From Clytia hemisphaerica (lineage: Eukaryota; Cnidaria; Hydrozoa; Leptothecata; Clytiidae): a stretch of DNA of 64,000 nucleotides. Where the stretch lies: assembly GCA_902728285.1 (NCBI GenBank), contig CACVBU010000468.1:783003-847002 (forward strand), written 5' to 3'. Position numbers and translations under genes: made by a program. The notes under the pieces are model-generated. The model was not told the origin of the DNA, searched no databases, and was given only the letters and a program-made list of their open reading frames with translations. How positions within the stretch are numbered: the stretch's first letter is position 1; each line of letters opens with the position of its first letter. Of this stretch, positions 22,165 through 33,930 are shown one piece after another.

Positions 22165-24600
22165 TGATTAATTCTCCTCAGTATGTCATTGAGGATAATC
22201 ATTCTCTACTATCCCCCCTACATTAAAACTTATAAACAATAGAATCAATTGTTTGGAGGATGTTTAATGAGACACGATCTCTCATTCAAAAATTAGAAGG
22301 TCTTGAAATAGGTCCATTTCAACCATGTTTAATCAATCTATCGCCCATTTAGACCTTTTTCTGAGGTATGTAGCTTTTCAAAAAGGATATAAAAGTTTAA
22401 TCCAAAATAGATATGCAAGTTCTGAAGACATATTTTGAATTATTCTGTACACAAACCCGATATCTACGGCTAATTTCAAGATTTATTGCCGTAGGGTATT
22501 ACTACGCTACGATAAACGTGAGATGCACTCTAATTTGAAATCGGTGGGTTTAAAAGTTTCAGAAAAGTATGATAAAAATTTTAGAAAAAATCTTCATTTC
22601 TTCACTTCTTCATTTTCTTCTTCATTTTCAAATTTTTAGAAAATTCTACAAACTTTCCATCAATCTGCCCTAGACGATCTTTCCAACGAGGTATTACATT
22701 TAACTATATCTTTTTCCCACACTGGTAATTTTATGGAACAGACGTGTTAGTTACTTATCTAACTGGAGCGAGGACAAACGCAAAAGCCAAGACTTTATCA
22801 ACCATACTTGGTTACCTATATTCTCATTTCAAAATTCACTCTTTAAAGAATTGCACAACTTTTTAAAAAACCATCGCACGCAACAGACAACTTATCGCCA
22901 ATTATGACAAGTAAACCTTAAAACATCGACATGAACAACCATTTAAAGAAGTTTGCTTTTATTTGATGAGATCAAACTTCTTTTATTCGAAATCCATGGT
23001 TGGTGGCTCTCCAATTCCCCAATTTTGGCAGGCGGCTTCCTACCGTTAATAATGACCTCCATTAAAAAGACGAAAAACGTTTTTTGCATTGTTTAGATGT
23101 GTGTGGGTTGAACTGAACTGTAGTCAAAACAAAAAGAAATTATCACATTTTCACGATTTTACTGCCAAGGATGTGACATCTTTAACTCATTTTCGAGGAA
23201 ATAAAAACTTTTAAGACGAATTTGCCGATAATTTCTCTACTCTACTCTACCTACGCATTATTGATTTGCTATAATTGAAGAAACTTAGAATTATTTCAAT
23301 CTTGGGAAAATATGAGGCTGTTAAATTGTATTTTACGATCAATTTTACTTTGGTTTTCACCAAATTATTTAGGATGGGCTATACAAATTTCTGGACAACC
23401 GCAAAAAAAAACTGCTGTTATTTTAGAGCATTCCAATTAATTAAATTTAATTGATATTGTGTTTAAAAATTAACATTTAGCCTCAGTCACCATTTTATAT
23501 AGAAAAAAACCTTTACAATTATCGAAAATACTTATGAAAAGTACCTATTGAGTGTTATTGAATAATAACATCTTGAGTAGAAGTTAAATTTCGAAGTTGA
23601 GGTCATTTTTTCCTCAAACTGTCCATAGTTTTTACATCCTTTTTACAGTTCATCAGTCTAGTAGGACTTAATCATTGAGTTTAAAGCCCTGAAGGAGCTA
23701 GAAAGGAACCTTCAACCAACCTTACTCAAGCAAGAAAAAGTAAAGCCTTAAGATTTGCAACGCATGCAGAATGACGCATCACTTTACAGAAGGAACCCAA
23801 TGAAAAATTCATTTCTCTGGTTGTTCTGGTAATATACTGCAGTTCAATATAGATATTGATGTATATTGAAAAGACAATTCGATCAATATTATTTCTGGAT
23901 TAGCAACAAAACGACAGACATCCTTTAACTGAAGTAAATAACTCGATATCCTCTTTTGCTTCGAGGAGAAGAAGATGTAAACAGTTCAAGGAAATCTATC
24001 TTTACCTATGCGGCGAAACTATTTTCAATCTACTTGATGAGCACGCGATAATAATAGATCAGTATCATTAGTAATGATATTTCAACTAAAATTAAAAATT
24101 TGAAAAAGCAATCGACCTTTCGGAGGTTAGATGAAAAACATACCCTAGAGTCTTCAATAATTTCAGATTTGGGGACTAGAATGCAAAATCATGATTCATA
24201 ATCGAGGGATTTTGTTTAGCTAGTAGAACGTAAAATATAAACGGTGCCTTAGCTATACGAACCACCCGCGGCTTTATCCTGTGTCTGCTTTAATTTACAG
24301 GAAAAGATGCAATTTATTTTGTTGAAAACAGTCAAGGAAATGTGAACATAAGGCATTAGGATAAAAATGATTATATTTACGCCTTTAGGCAGACAAATGG
24401 AAGGAAAAGGCTCATTAGTTTTCAAGAAAAACAACTTATCTTTTTTTGAAAATGTTGCAGACGGTGAAAGTTCGTCTACAACGTTTCCCTTTGATTACAT
24501 TTTCTAAATCCACAGTGAAACTCCTGTATACTGTATTCGAACCCTAGAATATACAAGCGAAATTCTTTAATTGAAATGCAAACGGAGGATCTCAAAATCA
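22165..24600. other. Intergenic DNA, nothing recognised
   Basis: AT-rich DNA with no supported exon. No inverted-repeat element was recognised by eye. Confidence 0.35.
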
Positions 24601-24607
24601 CTAAAGA

Positions 24608-24650
24608 CAGTAGACTCCCGCTTATTCGAACTTCTATTATTCGAATGTTA
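24608..24650 (+). repeat. Possible pogo-like transposon terminus
   Basis: CAGTAGACTCCCGCTTATTC, then GAACTTCTATTATTCGAATG, resembles the inverted ends of pogo/Tigger-type elements (CAGT...ATTCGAA). Similar AATTCGAAC and TATAACTCGAATG words appear near 25140 and 61645. No matching opposite end could be paired with confidence. Confidence 0.3.
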
Positions 24651-24657
24651 TTCCCAA

Positions 24658-24883
24658 TACCTTATCGGGGAAAACTTCGTCGGGGAAAAGTGACGAAATT
24701 TTGACCAAGTGACGAATATTTTTCCCCGACGAAAATTTTCCCCGGCCTTAATGCGCTTACCAACTACCAGCAAGTGACGACAACGTTACAACAACGTGAC
24801 GACGTGTGACGACAACGACAACGTGACGACAAAATTTTCGTCGGGGAAAAATTTTCCTGACGGAAATTTTCCCCGATAAGGTA
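24658..24883. mobile_element. TACCTT-ended MITE with iterated CGTCGGGGAAAA, copy 1
   Basis: TACCTTATCGGGGAAAA is mirrored by TTTTCCCCGATAAGGTA. Inside are repeated CGTCGGGGAAA / TTTCCCCGACGAAA words and several AAGTGACGA words, including a run of ACAACGTGACGAC variants at about 24775-24830. The copy at 29751 shares ends and interior. Its last base touches the first base of the next element. Confidence 0.75.
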
Positions 24884-25084
24884 GACTTTTCATAAATTGC
24901 GTCACGAACATCACTCGCCCCGTATTCAAACAATTACCTTGGTTATTCTGTCCCTTGAGAAAAAAATGATCTTTTTTAATAGTTTCTATTTCTATACCAG
25001 CAAAATCTGCTGTGAGTTAATCACCATGGCAATAATTTCAAAACGAGGCAAGTGATGTTCGTGACGTAATTCATGAAAAGATCT
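24883..25084. mobile_element. Foldback MITE, AGATCTTTTCATAAATTACG family, copy 2
   Basis: AGACTTTTCATAAATTGCG and TCACGAACATCACTCGCC are mirrored by GGCAAGTGATGTTCGTGACG and TAATTCATGAAAAGATCT. It corresponds to the copy at 4254-4447 in inverted orientation. Confidence 0.75.
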
Positions 25085-25679
25085 ATCCCGTTTGGCAGGG
25101 AAAAACGCCCTTAAAATACTTTCTATAATTCAAATCTCTCAAAATTCGAACAAAATAAGATTCCCGTTCGATGGTTGTATCGAACGTTACAGTCTTACAG
25201 TTGTTGAAATTGAAACATTCGTACAGAAAAGACAAGCAAAGCAAATAATGCAAATACTTAAAGTAAAATAACTTGTAGATTTTATCCATGGCCAAAGATG
25301 CACATAAGATTCAATACACCACGGTAATGTTAAAGTTAGATTGATAGAAATCCACTGCAATGGCCACCAACCAACCTTTTAGTCCCGCACTAACTTTCGA
25401 AATCAAAATTTAAATAATTTCAAATTGTGCGTACCCCTGCCACAACTGAGTAAAAGATATTGCACAATCAGTGGGTCTGTTTGAGTCAGGGAGCGTTTAA
25501 CATAAATGAGAACAATTAACCAATTTAATTTGCTTTTAAAACATTTCGATTGAAATTATTTCGATTGACAGGAAGTGCTCACCAATTCAGGTTTGGCGGT
25601 AAGTGAAAATTGAGCAGGAATTTCGTTTTTCGCTTTTTGTGTGATTTTTGTATCATATAAACTTATGCCAATAACGACG

Positions 25680-25937
25680 TTACACGTTTTTTTCATAAGA
25701 ACATCCTAAATTTTTGAAGCCTTCGGATGTTCTTAACTTATTGAGTATAAAGCCTAAAAGTATTTTAACATGTTCTTAATTTCACCATTTTGTGAGTATT
25801 TTGGTCCATTTTCCCAAGAAATTGGGTGTTTTAGAGTCTGCAAAGTCTTAAAATGTTCTCAACTTGTTCTTAAAATTTTGGCCATTGAAAAGCCTTATGT
25901 TCTTATATAGTTTGTTCTTGTTAAAAAAAATGTGTAT
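25680..25937. mobile_element. TACACG-ended MITE, intact reference copy
   Basis: TACACGTTTTTTTCATAAGA at the left, TGTTCTTGTTAAAAAAAATG and TGTA at the right. The interior repeats words of the type AAGCCTTAAAATGTTCTTAAC four times, twice in the form ending CATGTTCTTAA and CTTGTTCTTAA. Related copies are at 1375-1895, 2435-2530, 57301-57538 and 63059-63295. The TA at both outer edges fits a Tc1/mariner-type TA target. Confidence 0.75.
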
Positions 25938-26164
25938 TCTATGACGATTTCTTTTGGACGAGACGAAGAATAAGTGGCCGTTGAGATCATTCTTTCATTG
26001 TCGCTTCGATCAAAATTACTATACACCAATGATAGCACTAAACTTCCTTCAATGATTTATTTTTTAAGTTCCACTTGAATTCAGATTTCCTTTTGAAAGT
26101 TCAATATCTATTACTGTTTCTAAATACTTGAAACATCGGCTTCATTTTTGTGGTGTTTCACGAT

Positions 26165-26340
26165 TTCAAAATTTTATAAGAACCAGTAAATGTTAACGTA
26201 TATGTTCTTACGATGTTCTTAATACGCTTAGTTTCTTCACTTAAAATCTATTAAAAACAGTACTTTCCTAGTAATTTTTGAAATCTGATGCTCAGATTAT
26301 TCTTAATTTTTGTTCTTCTCTTCTCCTCCTAAGTAAATTC
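26165..26340. repeat. Fragment of a second TACACG-related subfamily
   Basis: ATAAGAACCAGTAAATG, ATGTTCTTACGATGTTCTTA, CGCTTAGTTTCTTCAC, CAGTACTTTC and AATCTGATGCTCAGATTATT occur in the same order as in the copy at 48433-48700. The terminal TACACG is not seen at the left. Confidence 0.5.
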
Positions 26341-26560
26341 GATTGAGAAATCTTTGGATCTGATTATATATAAAGGTTCTTGAAAATCTAAATCTTTCTC
26401 AAACCATCTTCGCAACACTCTTCCGCTGATTTGAGAATACAACTCGCTTTAGGAAGACCTAGGCGGTAAACCAGAAAAATATAAATATCAAAAACTAGAC
26501 TATAGGCTACACAAATTATGGTACGGTACTCTGGATTATCTTTCAAACATTATATATTAG

Positions 26561-26752
26561 CGAGTTTATGTAAGTGTGTTTTTCAGCGACGGAGACGGTA
26601 ATGTTCTAATTTGACTAGATCCTGACCAGCTGAGGACGACGGTAAATCAGCACTTTTACCGTACCGTCTCGATTTTGCGGGGTGGAATTGCGGGTTTTTC
26701 CAAATCGCTTCAGTCACTCTACCGTCCTCAAAAGTGCAAATACATAAACTCG
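26561..26752. mobile_element. 192-bp element with CGAGTTTATGTA ends and iterated ACGGTA
   Basis: CGAGTTTATGTAAGTGTG at 26561 is mirrored by AAAAGTGCAAATACATAAAC and TCG at 26752. The interior holds GAGACGGTAA, GGACGACGGTAA, TTTTACCGTACCGTCTC and CTACCGTCCTC, that is, one word in both orientations. Confidence 0.65.
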
Positions 26753-27389
26753 GTATTGTGTTAGGAATGAAGCATTCACTAAAATGGCAAGCAATATAAA
26801 GATTAGTGTAAACTTAAAGCGCATGGACTTCAGAATCAATAAAAAAAAGCTTCGCCTCAAAGTATACAAGACTGTATAGTTCAAGAGTGAAAATCAGTAC
26901 TCAAGCCCCAAAGGAATTACTCACATACAAAATTATTTTGGGCTATCCCCTTTGAGTGCATAAGGCTTACCCAAATTCAGTGTACAAGACACTTATGATT
27001 ATGTAATCTCCTGTTTTCTTAACTAAACCACACTTTTGGCAAGTCCTAGCAAAAAATCCATTTGCTAACTCTTTTATTAATGTGGGGAAGGCTCTGTGAT
27101 CTCATTTCACCAGTCCTGACAAGTGGCCAAAAGAATTTCTAAATAACACCCCACTGCTTAATACGGAAATATCGTATCAGACAGTGGTGAAGCAATATCT
27201 GAAGGAATATTATGGAAGAACTATAAAATGTCTAAATACATTGTAATAAGAAACTAAGTTCGCGAGCGTGTTGCTTCATAAGCGAGAATCTGAAATGTTT
27301 TAAATAGCTAAGTTTTACCTTATACCTTATATGAAAAACCTTAAAAGTTCTTCTTAAGAGTGGCTTAGTTATCCCAATTCGGGAGGGGG

Positions 27390-27678
27390 CACCACGGGGG
27401 GGGGGTACTAGGGCAAGATGGGTTACCTGGATACTCCGCTGGTCAGGGTACCTTTTAACCTCCACGAGGCGCAAAAACACCAATATAGAAAAATCAGTCC
27501 CTCGTAGGGTGCCTATTTTTGGAAAATTTTGGGAAAAAGTAGAAAATTTGAGAACATTTTGGAATTTCAGTCCCATTCATGGTCACTTTTTTCGCCAATT
27601 TCGAGTCCCACGTAGGGTCCATTTTTCTAAACTCAGCGGAGCACCCCCTTCGTCGACAAGGGTAGTACCCCCCCCCCG
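27390..27678. mobile_element. G-capped element with iterated ACCCTACGTGGGACT words, copy 1
   Basis: A G-run followed by TACTAGGGCAAGATGGG begins the element and a C-run near 27668 ends it. The interior holds GTCCCTCGTAGGGTGCC, CAGTCCCATTCATGGTCAC and GAGTCCCACGTAGGGTCC, variants of one near-palindromic word. The copy at 31685-31975 is the same element in the opposite orientation. Frames at 27232-27721 in this area come from the repeat. Confidence 0.7.
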
Positions 27679-28012
27679 GGGGGTACTTAGGCAAAATGGG
27701 CATTGAATATGTGCGAGCCATAATGGTCCCATTTTTTATACATTTGAAAGTCTCTCTCTAAGGGTTAATAAAAACCAATTCATTCTCTGAAAGGGTTCAA
27801 AATTCACGAAAATCGAAATTTCCTCTTGCAAAGGGTCGTGATTTAATTATATTTGAACCAAAGTTGAGTGAAAATCGACAAAAAATTTGGGCAAAAGTCT
27901 CTCTAAGGGTCCCAAAAACGTCAATTTTTTCTCTCTATAAGGGTCTATTTTCGATTTTTGGCTCGGACATGCCCGTCACCTCGCAAACCTAGTTACGCCA
28001 GGTCCCAATTCC
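27676..28012. mobile_element. G-capped element with iterated CTCTCTAAGGGT, abutting the previous one
   Basis: It begins at a G-run joined directly to the C-run of the preceding element and reads TACTTAGGCAAAATGGG. Four copies of CTCTCTAAGGGT or close variants follow (CTCTCTCTAAGGGTTAA, CTCTGAAAGGGTTC, CTCTCTAAGGGTCCC, CTCTCTATAAGGGTC). It belongs with the elements at 2622 and 30496. Confidence 0.6.
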
Positions 28013-29750
28013 AAGACGTGAAACCTGATTTAGAATTTAACTTATTTGACAATAGATGATCCGTCTTTAGATGTACTAAAGTGTGACTTGAAACATTATA
28101 TGATCCCCCTGTCCAAAGATGCATGCGTGTGTAATGCGAAGCCAACTTGATTGAATAGTGAAAAGCAATGATTACGATTGCATGAGCCGGCGAGATCCGT
28201 GGATTTGCTGACGTGGAATAATTATTATTTGTGGAAATTTAATTTCAATAGAGATTCTTTTAAAATTTACCAAATTATAAAACTTGTAATATGATTTGAT
28301 GAGAGCATTCAAAATTCTTCTTCAGTCTGCTAACTCTTACTATTGCTTACCCCGGACACTGTTAATGCTGCCATGACAACACAGACGACATACAAGTTCG
28401 TACTGTATTCTGAAGGTTGTAAATAAACAAGTCCCTTTTGGTACATTCTAAAAAAACACCGACATAAACCCAATTTATGACCAATAAAACGTTAATCAAA
28501 AATTTTGCTTTAACCATTCCGTGACTTATTCAAAGTTTAGCGTAATTGTATGTTTACTTTCGGATGAAATCAATATTTTGCCCTCTTTTTTTGTCAGGAC
28601 AGGACCGAAACCCCGCTGAAGGATTAAGAGGGTTCCATACTTATTAGAAAAACACACTTCAGGTGATGAAAATGTAAAGAACAGGGTGTCTACGGATTTT
28701 TTTTCGGGATTTTCAAGGTTTTCAAGGTTTTTTGGTCATTTTGACCGAGGAGGCGCAACCATGGTTTGAGTCGACGAGAGAAAATTTTGATTTTTCGAAA
28801 TTTTTTGAAATTTGATTTTTTGAAATTCAAATGGCTAAAAAACGCCTTGTTTTTGATTTTGTTTTTTACAAAAATCTATTTCCAAAAGAGTTGTTTTAAG
28901 GAATCTTCGAAATTTTATTGATGAACGGCCATTATTCCAAGACGCCCTGAAGCGATTTGAAAATTGGGGAACAGTCGATTTCTTAGGGCTCATGCAAACG
29001 GAAAGTTAGTGACAAAAACAGAAACAGGGAAATATGGAATTCTCTAAATGTTGTAAAGGTTTTTTATATGTCCTGTTAAACCTACCTTAGGAAATTAGGC
29101 TTTTTTTGTGAAAAGTATATGAATAGCGTCGTTATGACGTTTTATTAAGGTCCATGCCACACTTATTCCTTAATTACTCATGATGTAATTGCTTAAGTTA
29201 ATTTTTTTAAAGCAGTTTGTTCTTAAACATGTCAAAGAACCAAAAGCATAAGGTTTTATCTTCAAATTCTGAAATTGATTTTTCACTATGACCAGAGCCC
29301 TTAAGTGCAAATGTCGTGTATATCAGATAGAAAATCGTTTTGTCTAACTCGTAGGAATTAAAATGGGCTTCATGGTCAAGCAAAAAAATCAAAAGGGAGT
29401 CTTTCCAGCAAGATTTTTAGCCAAAAAGTCAAAAAAAGTCAAAAAAGTCAAAAAATTCAAAAATTTCACAAAAATCCGCTTTTTTGACCATTTTTGGTCA
29501 ACGAGTGATTCAAGAACCTCCAAATTTGACCCTGCCTTACTTGATTTTGATTCTGTCCTGTAGCAAATTAATTTGAAGTTTTATTACTGGGCACCTTTCC
29601 ATCATTCAGGCAGGTCTGTGCAGCGAATCAGCAGCGCCTTTTCATATTTATCGAGTATAAAATGTGTTTTCTATTCATGAATCTGAAAATTTAAAAATTG
29701 CATTGAAAAAAACTAAATGTAGAAGAAAATGAAGACTTTGCGAAGAAGAG
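28013..29750. other. Intergenic DNA with one repeat-like start
   Basis: ACAGGGTGTCTACGGATTTT at about 28681 followed by tandem TTTTCAAGG words looks like one end of another small element, but I cannot place its other end; the GTCAAAAAA run near 29430 may belong to it. No gene is supported. Confidence 0.35.
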
Positions 29751-29937
29751 TACCTTATCGGGGAAAACCTCGTCGGGGAAAAGTGACGAAATTTTGGACA
29801 AGTGACGAATATTTTCCCCGACGAAAATTTTCCCCGGCCTCAATGCGTTTACCAACTACTAGCAAGTGACGAATTTTTCCCCGACGAAAATTTTCACCGA
29901 CGAAAATTTTCCCCTACGAATTTTCCCCGATAAGGTA
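29751..29937. mobile_element. TACCTT-ended MITE with iterated CGTCGGGGAAAA, copy 2
   Basis: TACCTTATCGGGGAAAA is mirrored by TTTTCCCCGATAAGGTA. The interior carries five or more ACGAAAATTTTCCCC-type words and two AAGTGACGAA words. It is about 40 bp shorter than the copy at 24658 and lacks the extra ACGTGACGAC block found there. Confidence 0.75.
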
Positions 29938-30495
29938 TTTCAACTTTGAAAACCTTATTTTCGGCGACGAAAAAATATTTGACAAGATTTTTGCACTAAA
30001 TGGACTAAAAAAATGATTTTCGGAATTTTTTTGTAACAGCTTCTTTGTCTCGAAATCTTAAAAATAGTGACTTTTGACCAATTTTTATCCCTGATTTTCG
30101 TGATCTTTCAATCTTTTGCAGAAAAATTATAAAAAATATGAAACAAAAAGTCTAATTACCCATTATAACTAAGCACTTTTTGTAAAATAGGGTAATGTAA
30201 CAATTTATTAACGTCTTTTTAAGGCTCATAACGTCATTTTTGTAATTAAATTGCTAATTACTTTTGATAGAATAAATTCACAAACAACTTATAGAGACAG
30301 ATATGGCCCCCGTATGGCGCTTTTTCGAAAGAGAGTTTTTCGAATTTTCTTCATAACTTTTGAACACGTAAAGCAAATTCAAAGTTTGAGAGTTCAAAAG
30401 TCAAGTTTGTCTTTCCTCCTTCGAATGGCGAAAATTTTGGGTTTATAACAATTTTAGCTTTCTCATAACCTGGACTTGGAACTTTTTTTGAAACT
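29938..30495. other. Intergenic DNA, nothing recognised
   Basis: AT-rich sequence; the 65-codon frame at 30251-30448 has no recognisable motif. Confidence 0.35.
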
Positions 30496-30829
30496 GGGGG
30501 GGGGGGGGCAGAGGGTACTTAAGGCAAATGGGTGCTGGGTATGTGCGGACGGTAAGGATCGGTTTTTTCACCTTCCAAAGTTTCTCTAAGGGCCCGGTCT
30601 AAGGGTCAGAAAATCCACGATTTTAAGAAAACATTTTTAACTTCGAGAGAAAAAAGTGTAAATAGTCTCTCTAAGGGTAGGACTTTTTTCAAAAATGCAA
30701 GCAAATTTTTCAAAAAAGTCTCTCTAAGGGTCACCGTCCTTTTCAGCAAAAATCAGTCTCTCTAAGGGTCGGTTTTCGGAGGTCCAGCTGCACATACCCC
30801 TCGTTTTCGCCAACCCTTGTACCGGGGTT
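30496..30829. mobile_element. G-capped element with iterated CTCTCTAAGGGTC, complete copy
   Basis: It begins with a run of about 13 G and GTACTTAAGGCAAATGGG and ends CGCCAACCCTTGTACCGGGG. GTATGTGCGGACGG near the left is mirrored by CAGCTGCACATACCCC near the right. Five copies of TCTCTAAGGG(T/C) lie between. Its right part is the reverse complement of the element at 2622. Confidence 0.65.
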
Positions 30830-31307
30830 AATATCCCACATCCATAAGTATCGGAAATGTCTACGGTAAGAAAATGAAAATTAAAGACAAAAACAAAAAC
30901 ATCGATCTAAAAAGTTAACCTTACGCATACCTTTCTTTTCCAAATACCTTTATTTTGTCATTCGAGACAGACCAGAAAGAGCATCGATAAAGTCGATAAA
31001 ACCCTGGCTTCTCTAACTAGTGTTCATGATTTTGTTCCGACCAAATCATTTATCTCACTTCAACTTCTGAATGGTCTTTAAAAAAACTTAAAGAAAACAC
31101 TGACATGTTTAATTTTAAAAGCACTACATGTTGAGTATATGATGACCCTTTCGGTAGAACATTTCCACTCAACTACACACACACAAAACAAGTGCTTATG
31201 AGCCAGCTACAGTACTCGCGTGAATGTTATGAGGCCCGTGAAAGAATCTCTTAAACGTTTGTACCCATGGTTGGCTCACTATTTTACCAGCAGGAAAGGT
31301 AGCTGGT
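30830..31307. other. Intergenic DNA, nothing recognised
   Basis: No element ends; a short frame with an ATG at about 31200 is closed after 18 codons. Confidence 0.35.
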
Positions 31308-31665
31308 ATGACCGAAAAGTTCGATAAACTTCAAAGAACTTTCTCGTGTTTTACCACGAAAAAACGATCAAGTTACCCCAATCTCCAAAACCGACGAAAA
31401 GAAACTACGAGTCTGGGCAAACAGATATACTCGTGCCGTACGTCAACGCACAGTCCGCCAAGAGACAGCTATGGCTAAGACGGGTACACTTCCCCATATT
31501 TGTATTCGACCAAAATTAGTGAAATTGCAGATACCACTGAACTCAAATCTAGATGATATTAGTGACAAAGATAAAATGAACCTGAGAAGGAACCTACAAA
31601 TTTTGACAAAGACAAAGATGAGAAGGAACACGAAGATACTTACGATCTTGAGAAGTGATCAGTGA
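31308..31665 (+). pseudogene. Coding-like open stretch, unassigned (possible exon or gene relic)
   Basis: One frame stays open for about 118 codons to a stop at 31663. The middle part, about 31355-31530, has balanced codon use unlike its surroundings and encodes KKLRVWANRYTRAVRQRT followed by TAMAKTGTLPHICIRPKL. The 3' part turns into repetitive Lys/Arg/Thr/Asp sequence. A TTGCAG just after this segment could be an acceptor but would lie inside the frame. I do not recognise the family; a chance frame or a decayed gene fragment is as likely as a working exon. Confidence 0.2.
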
Positions 31666-31684
31666 AGCTGAGGACGGTCACAAC

Positions 31685-31975
31685 CCGGGGGGGGTACTAC
31701 CCTTGTCGACCGACGGGGGTGCTCCGCTGAGGTTCGAAAAATGGACCCTACGTGGGACTCGAAATTTGCGAAAAAAGTGACCCTGAATGGGACTGAAATT
31801 CCAAAATTTTCTACTTTTTCCCCAAATTTTCCAAAAAAAGGCACCCTACGAGGGACTGATTTTTCTATTTTGGTGTTTTTGCGACCCTACCTGGGACTCG
31901 TGGAGGTTGAAAAAGGTACCCTGACCAGCGGAGCATCCCCGTAACCCATTTTGCCCTAGTACCCCCCCCCGGGGG
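31685..31975. mobile_element. G-capped element with iterated ACCCTACGTGGGACT words, copy 2
   Basis: CCCGGGGGGGGTACTACCC starts it and CTAGTACCCCCCCCCGGGGG ends it. Four near-palindromic words are spaced through it: GGACCCTACGTGGGACTCG, GACCCTGAATGGGACTG, CACCCTACGAGGGACTG and GACCCTACCTGGGACTCG. GTGCTCCGCTGAGG on the left is partly mirrored by CCAGCGGAGCATCC on the right. It is the inverted counterpart of the copy at 27390. Confidence 0.75.
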
Positions 31976-32182
31976 TCACAAAGACAATTCGGAAATTTGA
32001 GGCTTAGACCAAGCGTCATTCTTTATGATTGGTTGATCATCAAGATTCGGTCGTGAAATCAAAATCAACTCAAAATTTATATCTTAATCAACTCAGTTCT
32101 TCACCCAATTTTAAATTGATTTGATTTTACTCGATGATTTTTATTAATTTTGTAAAGCGTGTTTAATTTGAAACTAGAATTA
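31976..32182. other. Intergenic DNA, nothing recognised
   Basis: A short AT-rich spacer between two elements. Confidence 0.3.
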
Positions 32183-32338
32183 GTAGGGGGGGGGGGTAGC
32201 AAAGTTTTTCTTAAGTGAAAATTATCTACAGAAAAAAAATTCGGTATCGGAATTAGCGAAATATTTTTGCGGAATATCGGAAATCAGGTCAAAAATGCTC
32301 GGAATTTCGGAAATCAGAAACCCCGTACGCCCCCCCTA
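32183..32338. mobile_element. G-capped element with iterated GCGGAAT, copy 2 (short)
   Basis: TAGGGGGGGGGGGG is mirrored by CCCCCCCTA. The inner words GCGGAATATCGGAAATCAGG and CTCGGAATTTCGGAAATCAG belong to the family at 20924-21267. At about 155 bp it is less than half the length of that copy. Confidence 0.6.
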
Positions 32339-33759
32339 AAGGAGCGGACCAAAGTTAAAATATGCCCGACCTTCAGAGCAAAGCGTGTCGTAGCATATTT
32401 CCACATCTGGTACCAGATAAAAAATCACCTTCCTTTTGCCATTGTCTTTCGAAATATATTTTTTCGAATGTCTTTTTAATTTCGAAGACATTCCAATTAT
32501 TATTTCGAATGTTTTGTTGTCCTTTTAAATTTTGCGATTCGAATGTTTATATTGTTTTGCATCTTAAATATGACGTTGTTTGCTCCGATTGGTCGGTTCC
32601 CAGATAATCCTCTTTATTGATTGGCTTATCGGAAGACTGAGTACTATTGTTTTTTGACAGAATGTCAATCAAGTCACGTTGTCAACTTTCTTTCTCAACT
32701 TTGGAATGAATGAATCAACAAGTAAAATTTTGATGCAAGAATATGCAAGAACATAGACAAACAATGAACGAAAAAAAAAAAAACAGACAAGTTGGTCAAG
32801 CTGAAAGGATTACTTCAGCGGCGGATCTGAGGGGGTTCAAATGGTTCAGCTGAACCACCCCAACCCTTTTAGTAAATAAAAAAAACAAAGACCCTTTCTT
32901 CAAGTGAAATCTAGTTTTCTGATCGGAACTGATTTTTCTTTTTGGTCATATCTCGATATTATTTTACCAGGGGTTGTATGCATGTGGCGTGCGTTTCCGT
33001 GGTGCGCGCGACAAACTTAGCTTTTTCCGCGCTAAAAAATCGTTAGGTTATGTGTGTACGGCGTAGCTAGCTTTCCCGCGCTGTAAAAAATCTTTGTGAT
33101 GACTTTTTTTTTGCGGGATTAATATCTAGCTGTGTTCTGTGCTAGGAAAATCTTTGATTTTGAACCTGGTTCAGAAAATGCATCCAGTGAAATGGCAAAT
33201 TTGAGGTGGTTCAAGAAAATTTCTCGAAAATACGAGACCGACCGTTTTGAGCGTAAAAGATTTTCCTACAAAAATAACTTTCAGTCGCATGTCGTCTCCG
33301 GCAAAATATTGAAATGATTTGAAGGGTAGCCATTCGTACGGCAAACGACCTCACTTCTTTGCAAGCGTTCAATGGTTCAATGCAGTGTTTTAAAGAAAGG
33401 AATTGAAGTCCTGAAAAGTGGTAATAATCAGGCAATTACTTATCTTTTTGAGGACAGTTTTGGTTCAATTTAATCAGTAAATTTGAGAATCACACAACAA
33501 TATCAATCAACAATGTATGATGATTTTGACAAAGACTCTGTGTGATGGAGTGATAAAAGAAAAAGACTTTCATTCTGAGGAAACATTTTTGTTTTGGTTT
33601 ATCTTTAGAGGAAAAGCATTCATACCAACAAAAACATAACTTAAATCAATTTTGCTTGATAAATGAAGTTTGGAATTTATTTATGGGAAAGGACTTATTT
33701 GTGAATATTTGGTGGAATTTTATTGTGTCTTGAATATAATCACGAATTTACGTTTGGCT

Positions 33760-33930
33760 CTTCTCCCATCATCGGGCATTGGGAATATCACGGGGAAAAA
33801 TCTACCTAGCTACATATGGATCACAAGATTTGCGATTGGCTACGTTTCGAGAGGTTCTTCTCCATCATTGGACATTGATGAATTCACATTGCTCCCGAGA
33901 TTCTTCTCCATTATTGGACATTGATGAATT
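33760..33930. repeat. Direct repeat of TTCTTCTCCAT-ATTGGACATTGATGAATT
   Basis: Three imperfect direct copies of TTCTCCATCATTGGACATTG (or close variants) lie at about 33762, 33858 and 33902. The last two are followed by ATGAATT. The 84-codon frame at 33670-33924 runs through them and is not supported as a gene. Confidence 0.45.

Noticed and set aside
24775..24830. CRISPR-like run of ACGTGACGAC repeats
   Set aside because: The units are short, contiguous and imperfect without unique spacers, and lie within a MITE in a eukaryotic genome.
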